Shown one piece after another: positions 16,127-24,601 of a stretch of 37,511 bases of DNA. Source of the DNA: Bacillus sp. UNC438CL73TsuS30 (lineage in GTDB: Bacteria; Bacillota; Bacilli; Bacillales; Cytobacillaceae); the NCBI RefSeq assembly GCF_000482325.1, contig NZ_AXVA01000035.1, positions 1 through 37,511 of the forward strand. The letters are read 5' to 3'. A program made the translations under genes and the position numbers. Positions within the stretch are counted from its first letter, which is position 1. Each line of letters begins with the position of its first letter. The notes under the pieces were generated by a model that did no database searches, was not told the origin of the DNA, and saw nothing but the letters and a program-made list of their open reading frames with translations.

Positions 16127-17254
16127 ATGATCGAACGAGGAAAAATTTCACCAACCCAAATGGCTTTGATGATGAACCCAGCTATTTCAGCAACGGTTCT
16201 CCTTCTCGTACCCGCTATTACAGCAAAACTAGCGCATCAGGATCTATGGCTGTCACCCATTTGGGCCTCTGTTATTGGCTTTTTAGTCCTTTTTGTCGCC
16301 CATCAATTAAACAAGCTTTATCCTACAGATACCATCATTGAATATAGTGAACAGATCATCGGCAAATTTTTCGGGAAAGTAGTCGGAGCCATTTTCCTTC
16401 TCTTTTATTTGCACATAACCGGTATCATCGTTCGTGAATACGGGGAATTTGTCTCCGGGACCTTCCTGCATCAAACGCCCATGGTCATTATCATTGGAAC
16501 AATGGTCCTTGTTTGTTCTTTTGCGGTTATGGGGGGAATCGAAGTCATTGGAAGGGCAGCCGAAATGATTGTCCCGTTTGTGACTCTTTTGTATCTATTA
16601 ATTTTCGTCATGCTGATTAAGGATTTAGAAATAAAAAATATGTTTCCCATTATGGAAAAAGGAATCAAACCTTCTTTAATGGGCTCCATCGTCCCACAAA
16701 GCTGGTTTAGCGAATTCATCCTTGTCTCTTTTTTCTTGCCGTATTTGTCAAAAAGGGCTAAAGGATTGAAGTGGGGAATGATTTCAGTAGGCAGCGTTTT
16801 ATTTTTAATGGTACTAACCAATATCATGAACCTGATGCTATTTGGAAATTTGACCTCTCACTTAACCTATCCAGTCATGGTGGCCGCCCGCTATATTAGC
16901 ATTTCCGACTTTTTGGAGCATTTAGAGTCGATTGTCATGGCGATTTGGATTGCAGGAACCTTTATTAAAATTACTGTCTTCTACTATATCCTTACACTTG
17001 GCACAGCCCAATGGCTTAAGCTTTCTGATTTTCGTCCTATCGTTTTACCCATTGGCTTCCTGGTCATCCTTTGTGGGATATGGTCGGCCAGTGATTTACA
17101 GGAACTATCCCACTTTCTTGCAACTTCAGGGGCGTTTTATATTCTATCGATTCAAGTGGTGATTCCACTTTTTTTATGGCTTATTGCCGTCATTCGAATG
17201 AAAGCTCAACAACGGAAAGGATCTAAACAAAATGATTCCCCAGCAAATCATTAA
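16127..17254 (+). CDS. Spore germinant receptor B subunit (GerAB/GerKB family, APC-like)
   Basis: 375 residues with about ten membrane segments. It starts IERGKISPTQMALMM, the typical opening of GerAB/ArcD/ProY-type proteins, and continues with NKLYPTDTIIEYSEQIIGK. The subunit is related to amino acid transporters and contributes germinant recognition in the receptor complex. The C-subunit gene starts inside its last 23 bases, so translation is coupled. Confidence 0.95.
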   Translation: MIERGKISPTQMALMMNPAISATVLLLVPAITAKLAHQDLWLSPIWASVIGFLVLFVAHQLNKLYPTDTIIEYSEQIIGKFFGKVVGAIFLLFYLHITGIIVREYGEFVSGTFLHQTPMVIIIGTMVLVCSFAVMGGIEVIGRAAEMIVPFVTLLYLLIFVMLIKDLEIKNMFPIMEKGIKPSLMGSIVPQSWFSEFILVSFFLPYLSKRAKGLKWGMISVGSVLFLMVLTNIMNLMLFGNLTSHLTYPVMVAARYISISDFLEHLESIVMAIWIAGTFIKITVFYYILTLGTAQWLKLSDFRPIVLPIGFLVILCGIWSASDLQELSHFLATSGAFYILSIQVVIPLFLWLIAVIRMKAQQRKGSKQNDSPANH

Positions 17255-18398
17255 AAAAAGTGCACTGGCTTTACTCTTTATTTTTGCCGTACTGTTTTTA
17301 ACAGCCTGTTGGGATCGAGAGGAAGTAAATGATTTAGCTTTAGTTACGGCTGCAGGAATTGATAAAAAGGCGAATAACAAAATTGAACTTACCGTCCTCG
17401 TCTTTATCCCAAAAGGCGGCGGGGGCCAGCAGTCAATGGAAATCAGCAGCAGCGGTAATAGCTCCAACGTGTTGGTCCGGTCGGCGGAAGGAACCACGAT
17501 TGCCGATGCGATGTCAAAGCTGCAAGAAAAACTGCCGCGGACGATTTTCTGGGGTCATAGTGAAGTGTTTATTTTTAATGAAGCGCTGGCAAAAGACGGG
17601 ATCCGTGATCATGTTGATTTTATTATGCGGCATCCGCAGCTTCGAGAACGCGGACAAATCTTTGTCAGTAAACAAAAAGCTAAAGACATTTTGGAGCTGA
17701 TGCCGCCGCTTGAACGAGACTTGTCAGAAGTGTTGAATGAATTAGTCCAACATAAAGTCGGAATGGATGTAACCACGAAAATTTTAGCGCAAATGTTGAT
17801 TAGCGATTCGGGAGATTGTGCCCTTCCCTGGATTAAAATCCTGCCGCCAGAGCAAGGAAAAAAGCAAGAACAAACAATCGCCTATATTACAGGCACTGCG
17901 ATTTTCAAGAAGGATAAAATGGTTGGCGTAATTGACTCCTCTGTCACAAGGGGCGTACTGTGGCTGAGAGATGAAATTCGTTTAGCCATCGTTACGATTA
18001 AACCACCTCATACAGAAGGATATATTTCGGTGAATTTAACGCAGGCTAGTTCAAAGCTGCTGCCTAAAATAGAGAACGGTAAATGGAAGATCACGCTCCA
18101 AGCCGAATCAAATAGTGATATTGTGCAAAATACAACAAAATTGGATGTATCCAATCCTGAAGTAGAAAAAATGGTTGAAAAACAGGTAAATAAAGCAATC
18201 GAAAGCAGAATGAGGCTCGCCTTGAAACTTGTTCAAAAGGGGATGAAAGCAGATGTGTTTGGCTTTGCGGAAGCCTTCCATCGCAGATATCCGGAAAGAT
18301 GGAACAAGGAAAAAAATCATTGGGATAAAATTTTTCCGAATGTAGAGGTATCGTTCCAAATAAAAAGTAAAATCCGTAGACAGGGCATGAGTTCTTAA
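17232..18398 (+). CDS. Spore germinant receptor C subunit, Ger(x)C lipoprotein
   Basis: 388 residues. A signal peptide ends in the lipobox LTAC with lipidated Cys ~26, followed by WDREEVNDLALVTAAGID, the classic start of mature Ger(x)C proteins. Also typical are GHSEVFIFNE, RHPQLRERGQIFVS and a C-terminal region with FGFAEAFHRRYPERW. The protein is anchored on the outer face of the inner spore membrane by its lipid. Its start overlaps the B gene. A short D-type gene follows after 19 bases. Confidence 0.96.
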   Translation: MIPQQIIKKSALALLFIFAVLFLTACWDREEVNDLALVTAAGIDKKANNKIELTVLVFIPKGGGGQQSMEISSSGNSSNVLVRSAEGTTIADAMSKLQEKLPRTIFWGHSEVFIFNEALAKDGIRDHVDFIMRHPQLRERGQIFVSKQKAKDILELMPPLERDLSEVLNELVQHKVGMDVTTKILAQMLISDSGDCALPWIKILPPEQGKKQEQTIAYITGTAIFKKDKMVGVIDSSVTRGVLWLRDEIRLAIVTIKPPHTEGYISVNLTQASSKLLPKIENGKWKITLQAESNSDIVQNTTKLDVSNPEVEKMVEKQVNKAIESRMRLALKLVQKGMKADVFGFAEAFHRRYPERWNKEKNHWDKIFPNVEVSFQIKSKIRRQGMSS

Positions 18399-18417
18399 GC
18401 GAAAGGTGGGGCTACAA

Positions 18418-18645
18418 ATGAAATGGGGAGTTTTGTTAGGAAGTCTACTGATCGTTTTAGCGATCATTCTCTACCAATGGCCAAAACTACACCAGCATCA
18501 AAAAAGGGATAAGATCGCTTTTCTGGCCCTGACTATTCTTGGATGGATTTTGGCGATTTTGCTGATCTTTTTCCCCGAACTTCCTGGCCCCACTCAGTTT
18601 GTAAGCTGGATGTATGAACCGCTGGGGAAATGGTTGGCGAAATAG
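18418..18645 (+). CDS. Small two-segment membrane protein, D-type subunit of the Ger operon
   Basis: 75 residues with two hydrophobic segments (~3-20 and ~38-56) separated by a short basic loop (HQHQKRDK). Small proteins of this size and topology are encoded after the C gene in some Bacillus germinant-receptor operons and are called D subunits; they modulate receptor activity. AAAGGTGGGG lies 7 bases before ATG 18418, while a GTG at 18406 is inside that site. Assignment rests on position, size and topology. Confidence 0.82.
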   Translation: MKWGVLLGSLLIVLAIILYQWPKLHQHQKRDKIAFLALTILGWILAILLIFFPELPGPTQFVSWMYEPLGKWLAK

Positions 18646-18667
18646 TACTGTTTTTTCAGGGAAGTAA

Positions 18668-18703
18668 AACAAAGCATTCCGGTGGAGACCAGAATGCTTT
18701 GTT
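18668..18703 (+). terminator. Hairpin after the Ger operon, possible terminator
   Basis: AACAAAGCATTC (18668-18679) pairs perfectly with GAATGCTTTGTT (18692-18703). There is no clear T run after it, so termination would be weak or the hairpin may only protect the RNA. Confidence 0.55.
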
Positions 18704-18775
18704 CAGTAAGGTCGTCTAAAAAGTGAATTTCCTGCTATCCCACTACCACCCCATCGATTCCCACCTGAAATGCTA

Positions 18776-18804
18776 TTGTAATATATCTAAATTTTCTCTA
18801 TACT
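18776..18804 (+). promoter_or_regulatory. Possible sigma-A promoter of the SstT gene
   Basis: TTGTAA (18776-18781), 17 bases, then TATACT (18799-18804). It would give a leader of about 125 bases. I looked for a T-box or known riboswitch in this leader and saw none. Confidence 0.5.
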
Positions 18805-18937
18805 ATTATTAATTGAATAGTTTTATAGAATGAAATTGCAAAAATAATCGCCTTCTAACTGCAAGGTAATCCATGGTCAAAGGACAGAACGGCTTTGAAT
18901 TGTTGCATTTCATCTTATACTAGCGGAGGTCTAATCG

Positions 18938-20176
18938 ATGAAAAATCTACTGAAAAAGTGGAATCAATTAAGTCTAGTAAAACAAATTATTATCGGATTA
19001 ATTATTGGGATTATCCTAGCGGTAGCGATTCCTGATACAGCAAAACCAGTTGCCATCTTTGGTTCCTTATTTGTCGGTGCCTTAAAAGCCGTTGCACCTG
19101 TACTTGTACTCTTCTTAGTTATGTCTGCTATTGCACAACACAAAAGCGGTCACAAAACCAACATGAAATCCATTATTGTTCTTTACCTGTTAGGGACCTT
19201 TTTAGCAGGACTGATTGCTGTTATTGTTAGCTTCATCTTCCCAGTAGGCTTGAAACTTGGCTCTGGTGCCGAGGATTTGACTCCTCCAGGCGGAGTGGCA
19301 GATGTCCTCAAAACCTTACTTATGAATGTGGTCGATAACCCAGTAAAAGCTCTTTTCGATGCAAACTATATTGGGATCTTAGCGTGGGCAGTCGTTCTAG
19401 GCTTTGCACTAAAAAATGCTTCAGATTCGACCAAAACAGTGATTGCCAATTTTTCGGATGCGATCTCGAAAGTCGTTACATGGGTCATCAAATTTGCCCC
19501 ACTTGGCATCATGGGACTTGTATTTGAGTCAATTACCGCAAACGGACTTGGTTCTCTATTAAGCTATGGAAAATTACTAGTCGTGTTAATCGGCTGTATG
19601 TTCTTTGTTGCACTTGTGGTGAATCCATTGATCGTATACGTGGGAATCCGCCAAAATCCGTATCCACTTGTATTAAAGTGCTTAAAGGAAAGTGGAATTA
19701 CGGCATTCTTCACACGCAGCTCTGCAGCAAATATTCCGGTTAATATGAAATTATGTGAAAAACTAGGATTGGATAAGGATACGTATTCTGTTTCGATTCC
19801 ATTAGGCGCTACCGTCAACATGGCAGGTGCCGCCGTTACGATTTCTGTTTTGACACTTGCAGCGGTTCATACACTCGGAATCCATGTAGACATCCCGACA
19901 GCCATCATCCTTAGCGTTTTATCCGCTGTGTGTGCTTGCGGTGCTTCAGGAGTTGCCGGCGGTTCCCTATTATTGATCCCACTAGCATGTAGCTTATTCG
20001 GGATTTCAAATGATGTGGCGATGCAGGTAGTTGGTGTAGGCTTTATCGTTGGGGTTTTACAAGATTCTTGTGAAACAGCCCTTAACTCTTCCACAGACGT
20101 CCTCTTCACAGCAACAGCAGAATTTAACAAGTGGCGTAAAGAAGGCAAAAAGATTGCTATTAATAAAGCAGCGTAA
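18938..20176 (+). CDS. sstT: Serine/threonine:sodium symporter, DAACS family (SstT type)
   Basis: 412 residues with about nine hydrophobic segments of the dicarboxylate/amino acid:cation symporter family. Features are [21 protein letters not shown] near the N-terminus, the re-entrant loop serines in [26 protein letters not shown] (the NMxG-type cation motif) and a C-terminal loop with [15 protein letters not shown]. The [11 protein letters not shown] form and length fit SstT rather than GltP/DctP. It would import serine and threonine with sodium. GGAGG lies ~8 bases before ATG 18938. It is a single gene with its own terminator. Confidence 0.93.
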   Translation: MKNLLKKWNQLSLVKQIIIGLIIGIILAVAIPDTAKPVAIFGSLFVGALKAVAPVLVLFLVMSAIAQHKSGHKTNMKSIIVLYLLGTFLAGLIAVIVSFIFPVGLKLGSGAEDLTPPGGVADVLKTLLMNVVDNPVKALFDANYIGILAWAVVLGFALKNASDSTKTVIANFSDAISKVVTWVIKFAPLGIMGLVFESITANGLGSLLSYGKLLVVLIGCMFFVALVVNPLIVYVGIRQNPYPLVLKCLKESGITAFFTRSSAANIPVNMKLCEKLGLDKDTYSVSIPLGATVNMAGAAVTISVLTLAAVHTLGIHVDIPTAIILSVLSAVCACGASGVAGGSLLLIPLACSLFGISNDVAMQVVGVGFIVGVLQDSCETALNSSTDVLFTATAEFNKWRKEGKKIAINKAA

Positions 20177-20184
20177 AATGGAAC

Positions 20185-20216
20185 AAACCACACTGGAAAT
20201 TTCAGTGTGGTTTTTG
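20185..20216 (+). terminator. Rho-independent terminator of sstT
   Basis: AAACCACACTG (20185-20195) pairs with CAGTGTGGTTT (20203-20213), followed by more T. Repeat array 2 starts four bases after it. Confidence 0.9.
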
Positions 20217-20220
20217 TATT

Positions 20221-20429
20221 TGTGGATAAGTTCCTAATTTATGTAGATGGCCTCCACAAGTGTTGATCTATCCCCAAAATTTGTTGATATCCAGAGAAAA
20301 TATGTTGATATCATCGGAATCTGTGGCGATATCCGGCCAAAAATATGTTAATACATTCAAATATTGTGTTGATATCTGGCCAAGATGTGTTGATAGAATC
20401 AAGATTTATGTTGATATCTTCTTTTAATC
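20221..20429 (+). repeat. 21-base repeat array 2 (TGTTGATAT family, about 10 units)
   Basis: Units begin at 20221, 20242, 20261, 20282, 20303, 20322, 20346, 20367, 20388 and 20409; most spacings are 21, with one 19 and a 19+24 pair. The first core is TGTGGATAA, an exact DnaA-box nonamer; most others are TGTTGATAT. The last two units run into the 3' end of the minus-strand gene at 20399. The opening (TGTGGATAAG, then a TGTA unit of 19 bases, then a unit with ATCCCCAAAA) matches array 3, so the two are related by copying. Confidence 0.9.
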
Positions 20430-21115
20430 CAAAATGGACTATAGAGAATGTAAAAACTCAGAATCATCACCAGCTCCAATGAAAGAAGATACCAAGGCCA
20501 GGGACCTAGGTAATCCAAAAGAGATGCGGATTCAGGTTTTTTCATGATATACAGGTAGTTCGCCCCAAGTAACTTATTAAGGACAAAGATACATAGTGCG
20601 TATAGATTCACGAGCAGAATGGTTATCCACATAGAAGAGATGGTTGGCAGATAATGGAAGGCTGCCACCATAAACAAACAAGCTAGAACTACCCCTCCAT
20701 GTGAAACAAAAAACTCAATATAGCGAAAATGAGGAAACGAAAACCTATCAAGGCTAGGCGTCAAGATGGCCTGAATGGAGCTGCCCAGCGCCGCAAAATA
20801 CATAAATTGAAAAAGTTTATCGCTTCTCAAAAGCAACATGACAACGGCAAGGATGACAACTAGGTCACTAAGATGCAGCGGCAAATCCCTCCTGATGGAC
20901 CATGCATGCTCTTTAATCAGCCAAAGATGGTACGATACATCTGAAACTACTAAGAGAACAGCGAGAGAGAAACGCACAATCCTTTTCTTTAGTTCCTTCC
21001 TTATAACAAATAGAAGAATACAAAGTAAAAAAATAATCCCGACCGTTACGAGGTGCTGTAAGGAAAAAAGGTGAAACGAATCAAGTTTTGAAGGAAATTG
21101 AAAGTATTTTTGCAT
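20399..21115 (-). CDS. Integral membrane protein of the TIGR02206/YwaF type
   Basis: 238 residues with about seven hydrophobic segments. LPLHLSDL (~78-85) and FPHFRYIEFFVSHGG (~127-141), with conserved His residues facing one membrane side, fit the TIGR02206 family (B. subtilis YwaF), whose function is unknown. GAGGAT lies 7 bases before ATG 21115. Its last codons (KRRYQHKS-stop) lie inside the final two units of repeat array 2, so the array seems to have supplied or replaced the natural C-terminus. Confidence 0.85.
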   Translation of the reverse strand: MQKYFQFPSKLDSFHLFSLQHLVTVGIIFLLCILLFVIRKELKKRIVRFSLAVLLVVSDVSYHLWLIKEHAWSIRRDLPLHLSDLVVILAVVMLLLRSDKLFQFMYFAALGSSIQAILTPSLDRFSFPHFRYIEFFVSHGGVVLACLFMVAAFHYLPTISSMWITILLVNLYALCIFVLNKLLGANYLYIMKKPESASLLDYLGPWPWYLLSLELVMILSFYILYSPFWIKRRYQHKS

Positions 21116-21303
21116 CTTAATATCCTCATTAATTGAATTTTATCCTTTTAGTTTGTGCTTTAAATGATGTGTCATACAAGGTAAAGCCTACACAGACTAG
21201 CTGCATCATTTGGAATTCTAAGTAAGCTTAAATAAGAGCGACAAGGAACATTGGACCATTCAAAACGACAGATATTTTTCCGAAATGAGTCAGAACGTTT
21301 ATT

Positions 21304-21468
21304 TGTGGATAAGTCAGTGATTTATGTAAATTTTCTGCCGAATTGTTGATATATCCCCAAAACTTGTTGATATAATCGGAATTTGTGTTGATATCCGGCC
21401 AAAATTTGTTGATATAATCAAATTTGTGTTGATATCCGGATAAAAAATGTTGATATCTATAAAAATAG
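21304..21468 (+). repeat. 21-base repeat array 3 (TGTTGATAT family, 8 units)
   Basis: Units begin at 21304, 21325, 21344, 21365, 21386, 21407, 21427 and 21448 (spacings 21, 19, 21, 21, 21, 20, 21). The first core is TGTGGATAA, an exact DnaA-box nonamer. From the third unit, two kinds tend to alternate: one continues as CCGG(C/A) or TCCCC and one as AATC. The array lies in the 411-base gap between the minus-strand genes at 20399-21115 and 21527-22582, close to the terminator of the latter. Nothing else is visible in 21116-21303. Confidence 0.9.
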
Positions 21469-21481
21469 TCCACAAAAACAT

Positions 21482-21516
21482 TAAAAAACCGGGAAACCAC
21501 CTATCAGCTTCCCGGT
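21482..21516 (-). terminator. Rho-independent terminator of the substrate-binding protein gene
   Basis: On the minus strand ACCGGGAA pairs with TTCCCGGT, followed by TTTTTTAA. Confidence 0.88.
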
Positions 21517-21526
21517 CCGACATAAA

Positions 21527-22582
21527 TTATTGCACTTTATTCACAAAATCATTCGTATAAGTTTGGCTGAGGTCGACATTTTGTACCGGTTTAAAGGCAG
21601 AAAGAATTTTTTTAACGTTTTCCGGTACCCCGTTCGGCATTTTTCCATCCGTTGTAAACATTGGAAGCTGGCCCTTTAAAGCTTGAATATACAGGGCTTT
21701 ATCCCCGGCATAATACTCTTCAGGCAGTTTGTCGGCTATTTCCTCAGGTGTATGAGTGCTCATCCATTTCAATGTTCGAACATAGGCATTGGCTAGTTTT
21801 TGAACAACATCCGGATGCGCCTTCACATAATCGTTCGTCATATATAAGCTGGTTGCAGCATATCTTCCCCCTAATGCTTTTTCTGTGCCCTCTTTTGAGT
21901 TCATGTCCACAAAGGTGTAGGCCAAATGTTTATTTTTTAGAAGAGAAGCAGTTGGTTCACTTGTAACAGCAGCATCAATTCGTTTATTTTGCATCGCTGC
22001 GATTAACGTTTGACCGGCACCTACAGGCAACGGCTTATAATCGCTCTCTTTATTGCCGCCTTTGACGACATTATAGCTTGCAAGCATGTTGGTTGATGAA
22101 CCAAGCCCCGTGACACCAATGGTAAGTCCTTTCAAATCCGCTAATGTTTTTACCTTATCCTTTAAGCGATTGGCGACCATCAGCTGTTCGCCTGGAACAT
22201 CAGCCATCGTGACCACTGCTTCTACCTTTTTCCCTTTTGTCTGTAAATCGAGCGTATGATCATAAAAACCGCCTGCACCATCCACCTGGCCTGCTAGTAG
22301 GGCTAATTCCGCATCCTGACCTGCACTTTCCTCGACAAGTGTAACGGTAACTCCTGCGTCCTTGTAATACCCTAGTTTTTCAGCAAGCATATAAGGCAGG
22401 TAAATAATTTTCTCTAAACCGCCCACCATGATCGAGACTTTTGGTGTACCCTTTGTACTGCTGGTGTTTTTAGGTGTGGTTGATGCGGCGGTTGAAGAAT
22501 TGGAAGAACAGCCAGTGAGAAGCATGGCTGCAACGGCCATACCTGAAACCCCGATACTTAATTTTTTCATCGTCTTACCCAT
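21527..22582 (-). CDS. NitT/TauT-type ABC transporter substrate-binding lipoprotein
   Basis: 351 residues. A signal peptide ends in the lipobox LLTGC (Cys ~25), followed by a Ser/Thr/Asn-rich linker. The binding domain has the pattern of the SsuA/TauA/ThiY (NMT1) group: YLPYMLAEKLGYYKDAGVTV, LLAGQVDGAGGFYDH, LADLKGLTIGVTGLGSSTN and RIDAAVTSEPTA. It delivers an unknown sulfonate-, pyrimidine- or nitrate-like solute to the permease and ATPase encoded upstream. AAGGGGG lies ~9 bases before ATG 22582. It is separated from the permease gene by 218 bases holding a leader with alternative hairpins and repeat array 5. Confidence 0.92.
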   Translation of the reverse strand: MGKTMKKLSIGVSGMAVAAMLLTGCSSNSSTAASTTPKNTSSTKGTPKVSIMVGGLEKIIYLPYMLAEKLGYYKDAGVTVTLVEESAGQDAELALLAGQVDGAGGFYDHTLDLQTKGKKVEAVVTMADVPGEQLMVANRLKDKVKTLADLKGLTIGVTGLGSSTNMLASYNVVKGGNKESDYKPLPVGAGQTLIAAMQNKRIDAAVTSEPTASLLKNKHLAYTFVDMNSKEGTEKALGGRYAATSLYMTNDYVKAHPDVVQKLANAYVRTLKWMSTHTPEEIADKLPEEYYAGDKALYIQALKGQLPMFTTDGKMPNGVPENVKKILSAFKPVQNVDLSQTYTNDFVNKVQ

Positions 22583-22630
22583 ACGTAATTCCCCCTTATT
22601 TTTTAAAAATTGTTATTCTAAACTGGGTAC

Positions 22631-22670
22631 CTACACTAAGACAGGCTTCTGCAAGTGTAGAATTACACTT
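22631..22670 (-). promoter_or_regulatory. Leader with two mutually exclusive hairpins ahead of the binding-protein gene
   Basis: On the minus strand three segments are complementary in overlap: AAGTGTA (22664-22670 side) can pair with TACACTT (22653-22659), or CTACACT (22654-22660 side) can pair with AGTGTAG (22631-22637). Only one of the two stems can form at once. No T run follows the second stem, so this may be an mRNA processing or stability element and not a terminator switch. I do not recognise a riboswitch class. Confidence 0.4.
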
Positions 22671-22689
22671 TCCTAGCAGGCTACCAGTT

Positions 22690-22793
22690 TTTATCAGCGA
22701 ATCTAGTCCCTTTATCAGCGAATTAAAGGGTTTTATCAGCGAATTCATCCTCTTTATCGCGAATGGAAAGGTTTTATCAGCGAATCAAGAAAA
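22690..22793 (-). repeat. 21-base repeat array 5 (TTTATCAGCGAAT family, 5 units)
   Basis: On the plus strand the core TTTATCAGCGAAT begins at 22690, 22711, 22732, 22753 (one base missing in the core) and 22773, with about 8 variable bases between cores. Read in the direction of the flanking operon (minus strand) the core is ATTCGCTGATAAA. The period equals that of the other arrays although the core differs; TGATA is shared. It sits inside the ABC transporter operon, between permease and binding protein. Confidence 0.9.
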
Positions 22794-22800
22794 GCCCCCA

Positions 22801-23658
22801 TTATTGACGGATATGCCGCCATGCGATAAACCGTTTTTCCAGTTTTGACACTCCCCAATCGGCGATCAAGGCGGTGATGGATAGAATGACCATACCTGCA
22901 AATACCCCAGTGGTATCAAAGGCCCCCTGTGCTTGGGCAATCAGGTATCCAAGGCCCTCCGTAGCACCGATGAACTCCCCCACCACAGCCCCAATTAACG
23001 CAAAACCAAAGCTTGAATGTAAACTGGAAAGAATCCATGTTAATGCAGACGGTATAATAACGTGCCTAGCTAATTGGCGTTTGCTAGCCCCTAATAATCG
23101 AGCATTGTTGACTAAATTTCGATCGACTTCTCTAACCCCTTGAAAAGCATTAAAGAATACGATGAAAAACGTAAGCACTAATCCCGAAGCAACCTTTGAC
23201 GACATCCCAAGACCAAACCATAAAATAAAGATTGGAACCAAGACCACCCTGGGAATCGCATTAATCATCTTAATATAAGGCCCTAAAATCACGGATAGCA
23301 GCTCGTTCATTCCCAGCGCATAGCCAAAAATAATTCCGGCTACCCCACCCAATATAAAAGAAAGAATCGTTTCTTCAAAGGTAATGATGAATTGTCTATA
23401 GAGCGGACCGGCCGTTGTTCCATTCACCGCCCATCCCCAGATATGCTTGGCAATATCAAACGGACTAGAGAAAAAGAAAGGATCAATGATGTTCCGACTG
23501 GAAAGATATTGCCAAGAGCCCATGAGAAGGATAAACAGCGTCAATTGCAGACTTAGGTTTCGCGCCCGAAGTTTTACTGCCTTTCTCCGCATTTCCGCTT
23601 TACGTGAAACCACTTCCGCATTAGCTGGATTTGGAATGTAGTTTGTTTGCGTTCTCAT
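22801..23658 (-). CDS. NitT/TauT-type ABC transporter permease
   Basis: 285 residues. A basic N-terminal tail (1-35) is followed by six membrane segments, with the EAA-type cytoplasmic loop NNARLLGASKRQLARHVIIPSAL (~180-203), here in the SsuC/TauC form. INAIPRVVLVPIFILWFGLG is characteristic of this permease group. It forms the membrane channel with the ATPase from 23621; the genes overlap by 38 bases, so translation is coupled. Only 8 bases separate its stop from repeat array 5. Confidence 0.92.
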   Translation of the reverse strand: MRTQTNYIPNPANAEVVSRKAEMRRKAVKLRARNLSLQLTLFILLMGSWQYLSSRNIIDPFFFSSPFDIAKHIWGWAVNGTTAGPLYRQFIITFEETILSFILGGVAGIIFGYALGMNELLSVILGPYIKMINAIPRVVLVPIFILWFGLGMSSKVASGLVLTFFIVFFNAFQGVREVDRNLVNNARLLGASKRQLARHVIIPSALTWILSSLHSSFGFALIGAVVGEFIGATEGLGYLIAQAQGAFDTTGVFAGMVILSITALIADWGVSKLEKRFIAWRHIRQ

Positions 23659-24499
23659 AACTAATCATCACCTCGTCCTTCAAATCTTCCCAAATCTGCT
23701 TATGGATTCTCATAAAAGCAGGATCAAAGCTTATTTCAGCTACATTTCGCGGTCTCGGTAAATCAATCCGATAATCCCCTTTAATCGTTGCCCCCGGTCC
23801 CGCTGTAAGAACAATGACTCGATCACTTAAAGCAATGGCTTCCTCCAAATCATGCGTGATAAAAAAGACAGAAGCAGAGGTTTCTTCCCAAATCCTTAGC
23901 AATTCATCTTCCATTAAATGTCTGGTGTGGACATCAAGGGCTGAAAAGGATTCGTCCATTAGAAGAATCTCGGGTTGAACAATGAGGCATTGTGCTAAAG
24001 CAACCCGCTTACGCATCCCACCGGAAAGCTGGGAAGGATAATGCCCCTCAAATCCTTTGAGTCCAACACGGGCAATCCATTTCCTTGCCTCCTCATAGGC
24101 ATCCGCTTTTGCCATCCCCCGCATTCGCAGCCCGAGCGAAACATTGTCAATGACCGTTTTCCAGGGAAAGGCATTTTCTGTTTGAAAAACACAGGCTGCC
24201 CTTGGGTTAATTCCCTCTAATTTTTCACCAGAAATCAGAACCTCCCCGGCAGATGGCGGTTCGAACCCGGCGATCAAGCTTAAGGTCGTCGATTTCCCGC
24301 AACCTGTTGGACCCACAATGGAAACAAACTCCCCTTTTGGTATTTTCAAATCAATATTGCGCAATACGGTATGGACTTCTCCAGTTGGCTTAACAAACTC
24401 CTTTGTCACACCATTTAACTCCATCATGGCTGGAGCTGATTCTGTCATGGCCCGATACACCTTTTTCTCCACTGCACCCACTTGATTCCCCCATTTCAT
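23621..24499 (-). CDS. NitT/TauT-type ABC transporter ATPase
   Basis: Up to 292 residues. Walker A GPTGCGKS (~63-70), signature LSGGMRKR, Walker B EILLMDESFSALD and the switch histidine in FFITHDLEEA are all intact. It powers the SsuB/TauB-like importer. The start is uncertain: ATG 24499 has only a weak GAG upstream; GTG 24481 (after GGGGG) and ATG 24448 (after AAGGTG, giving MTESAPAMMELNGV) are good alternatives. It is the first gene of the operon and is divergent from the two-component system at 24698, which may control it. Confidence 0.92.
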   Translation of the reverse strand: MKWGNQVGAVEKKVYRAMTESAPAMMELNGVTKEFVKPTGEVHTVLRNIDLKIPKGEFVSIVGPTGCGKSTTLSLIAGFEPPSAGEVLISGEKLEGINPRAACVFQTENAFPWKTVIDNVSLGLRMRGMAKADAYEEARKWIARVGLKGFEGHYPSQLSGGMRKRVALAQCLIVQPEILLMDESFSALDVHTRHLMEDELLRIWEETSASVFFITHDLEEAIALSDRVIVLTAGPGATIKGDYRIDLPRPRNVAEISFDPAFMRIHKQIWEDLKDEVMISYENANKLHSKSS

Positions 24500-24525
24500 T
24501 ATTTTTTCTCACGTTCACAAGTCTG

Positions 24526-24554
24526 ATTATAGAAAATTCAAATTATTATGAAAA
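24526..24554 (-). promoter_or_regulatory. Probable sigma-A promoter of the ABC transporter operon
   Basis: On the minus strand TTTTCA (24549-24554), 17 bases, then a perfect -10 TATAAT (24526-24531). Predicted start near 24519, about 20 bases before the first possible start codon. Confidence 0.65.
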
Positions 24555-24601
24555 CGTTTACACAATATCGTTAATAAAGAGAATAAACACAATTAAAACG
24601 A

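Noticed and set aside
18895..18921. Promoter TTGAAT-N15-TATACT just before sstT
   Set aside because: The spacer is too short and the -10 almost touches the ribosome site, so the transcript would start after it.
18711..18937. T-box or amino-acid riboswitch upstream of sstT
   Set aside because: The T-box core AGGGTGGNACCGCG and a terminator/antiterminator pair are absent.
20221..21468. Iterons of an integrated plasmid origin
   Set aside because: Direct repeats at helical spacing resemble iterons, but there is no replication initiator, partition gene or other plasmid gene, and the arrays occur at several unrelated sites.
21228..21523. Two overlapping minus-strand open frames with YIN/DIN repeats
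   Set aside because: They are array 3 in two frames and run into a terminator; no ribosome site.
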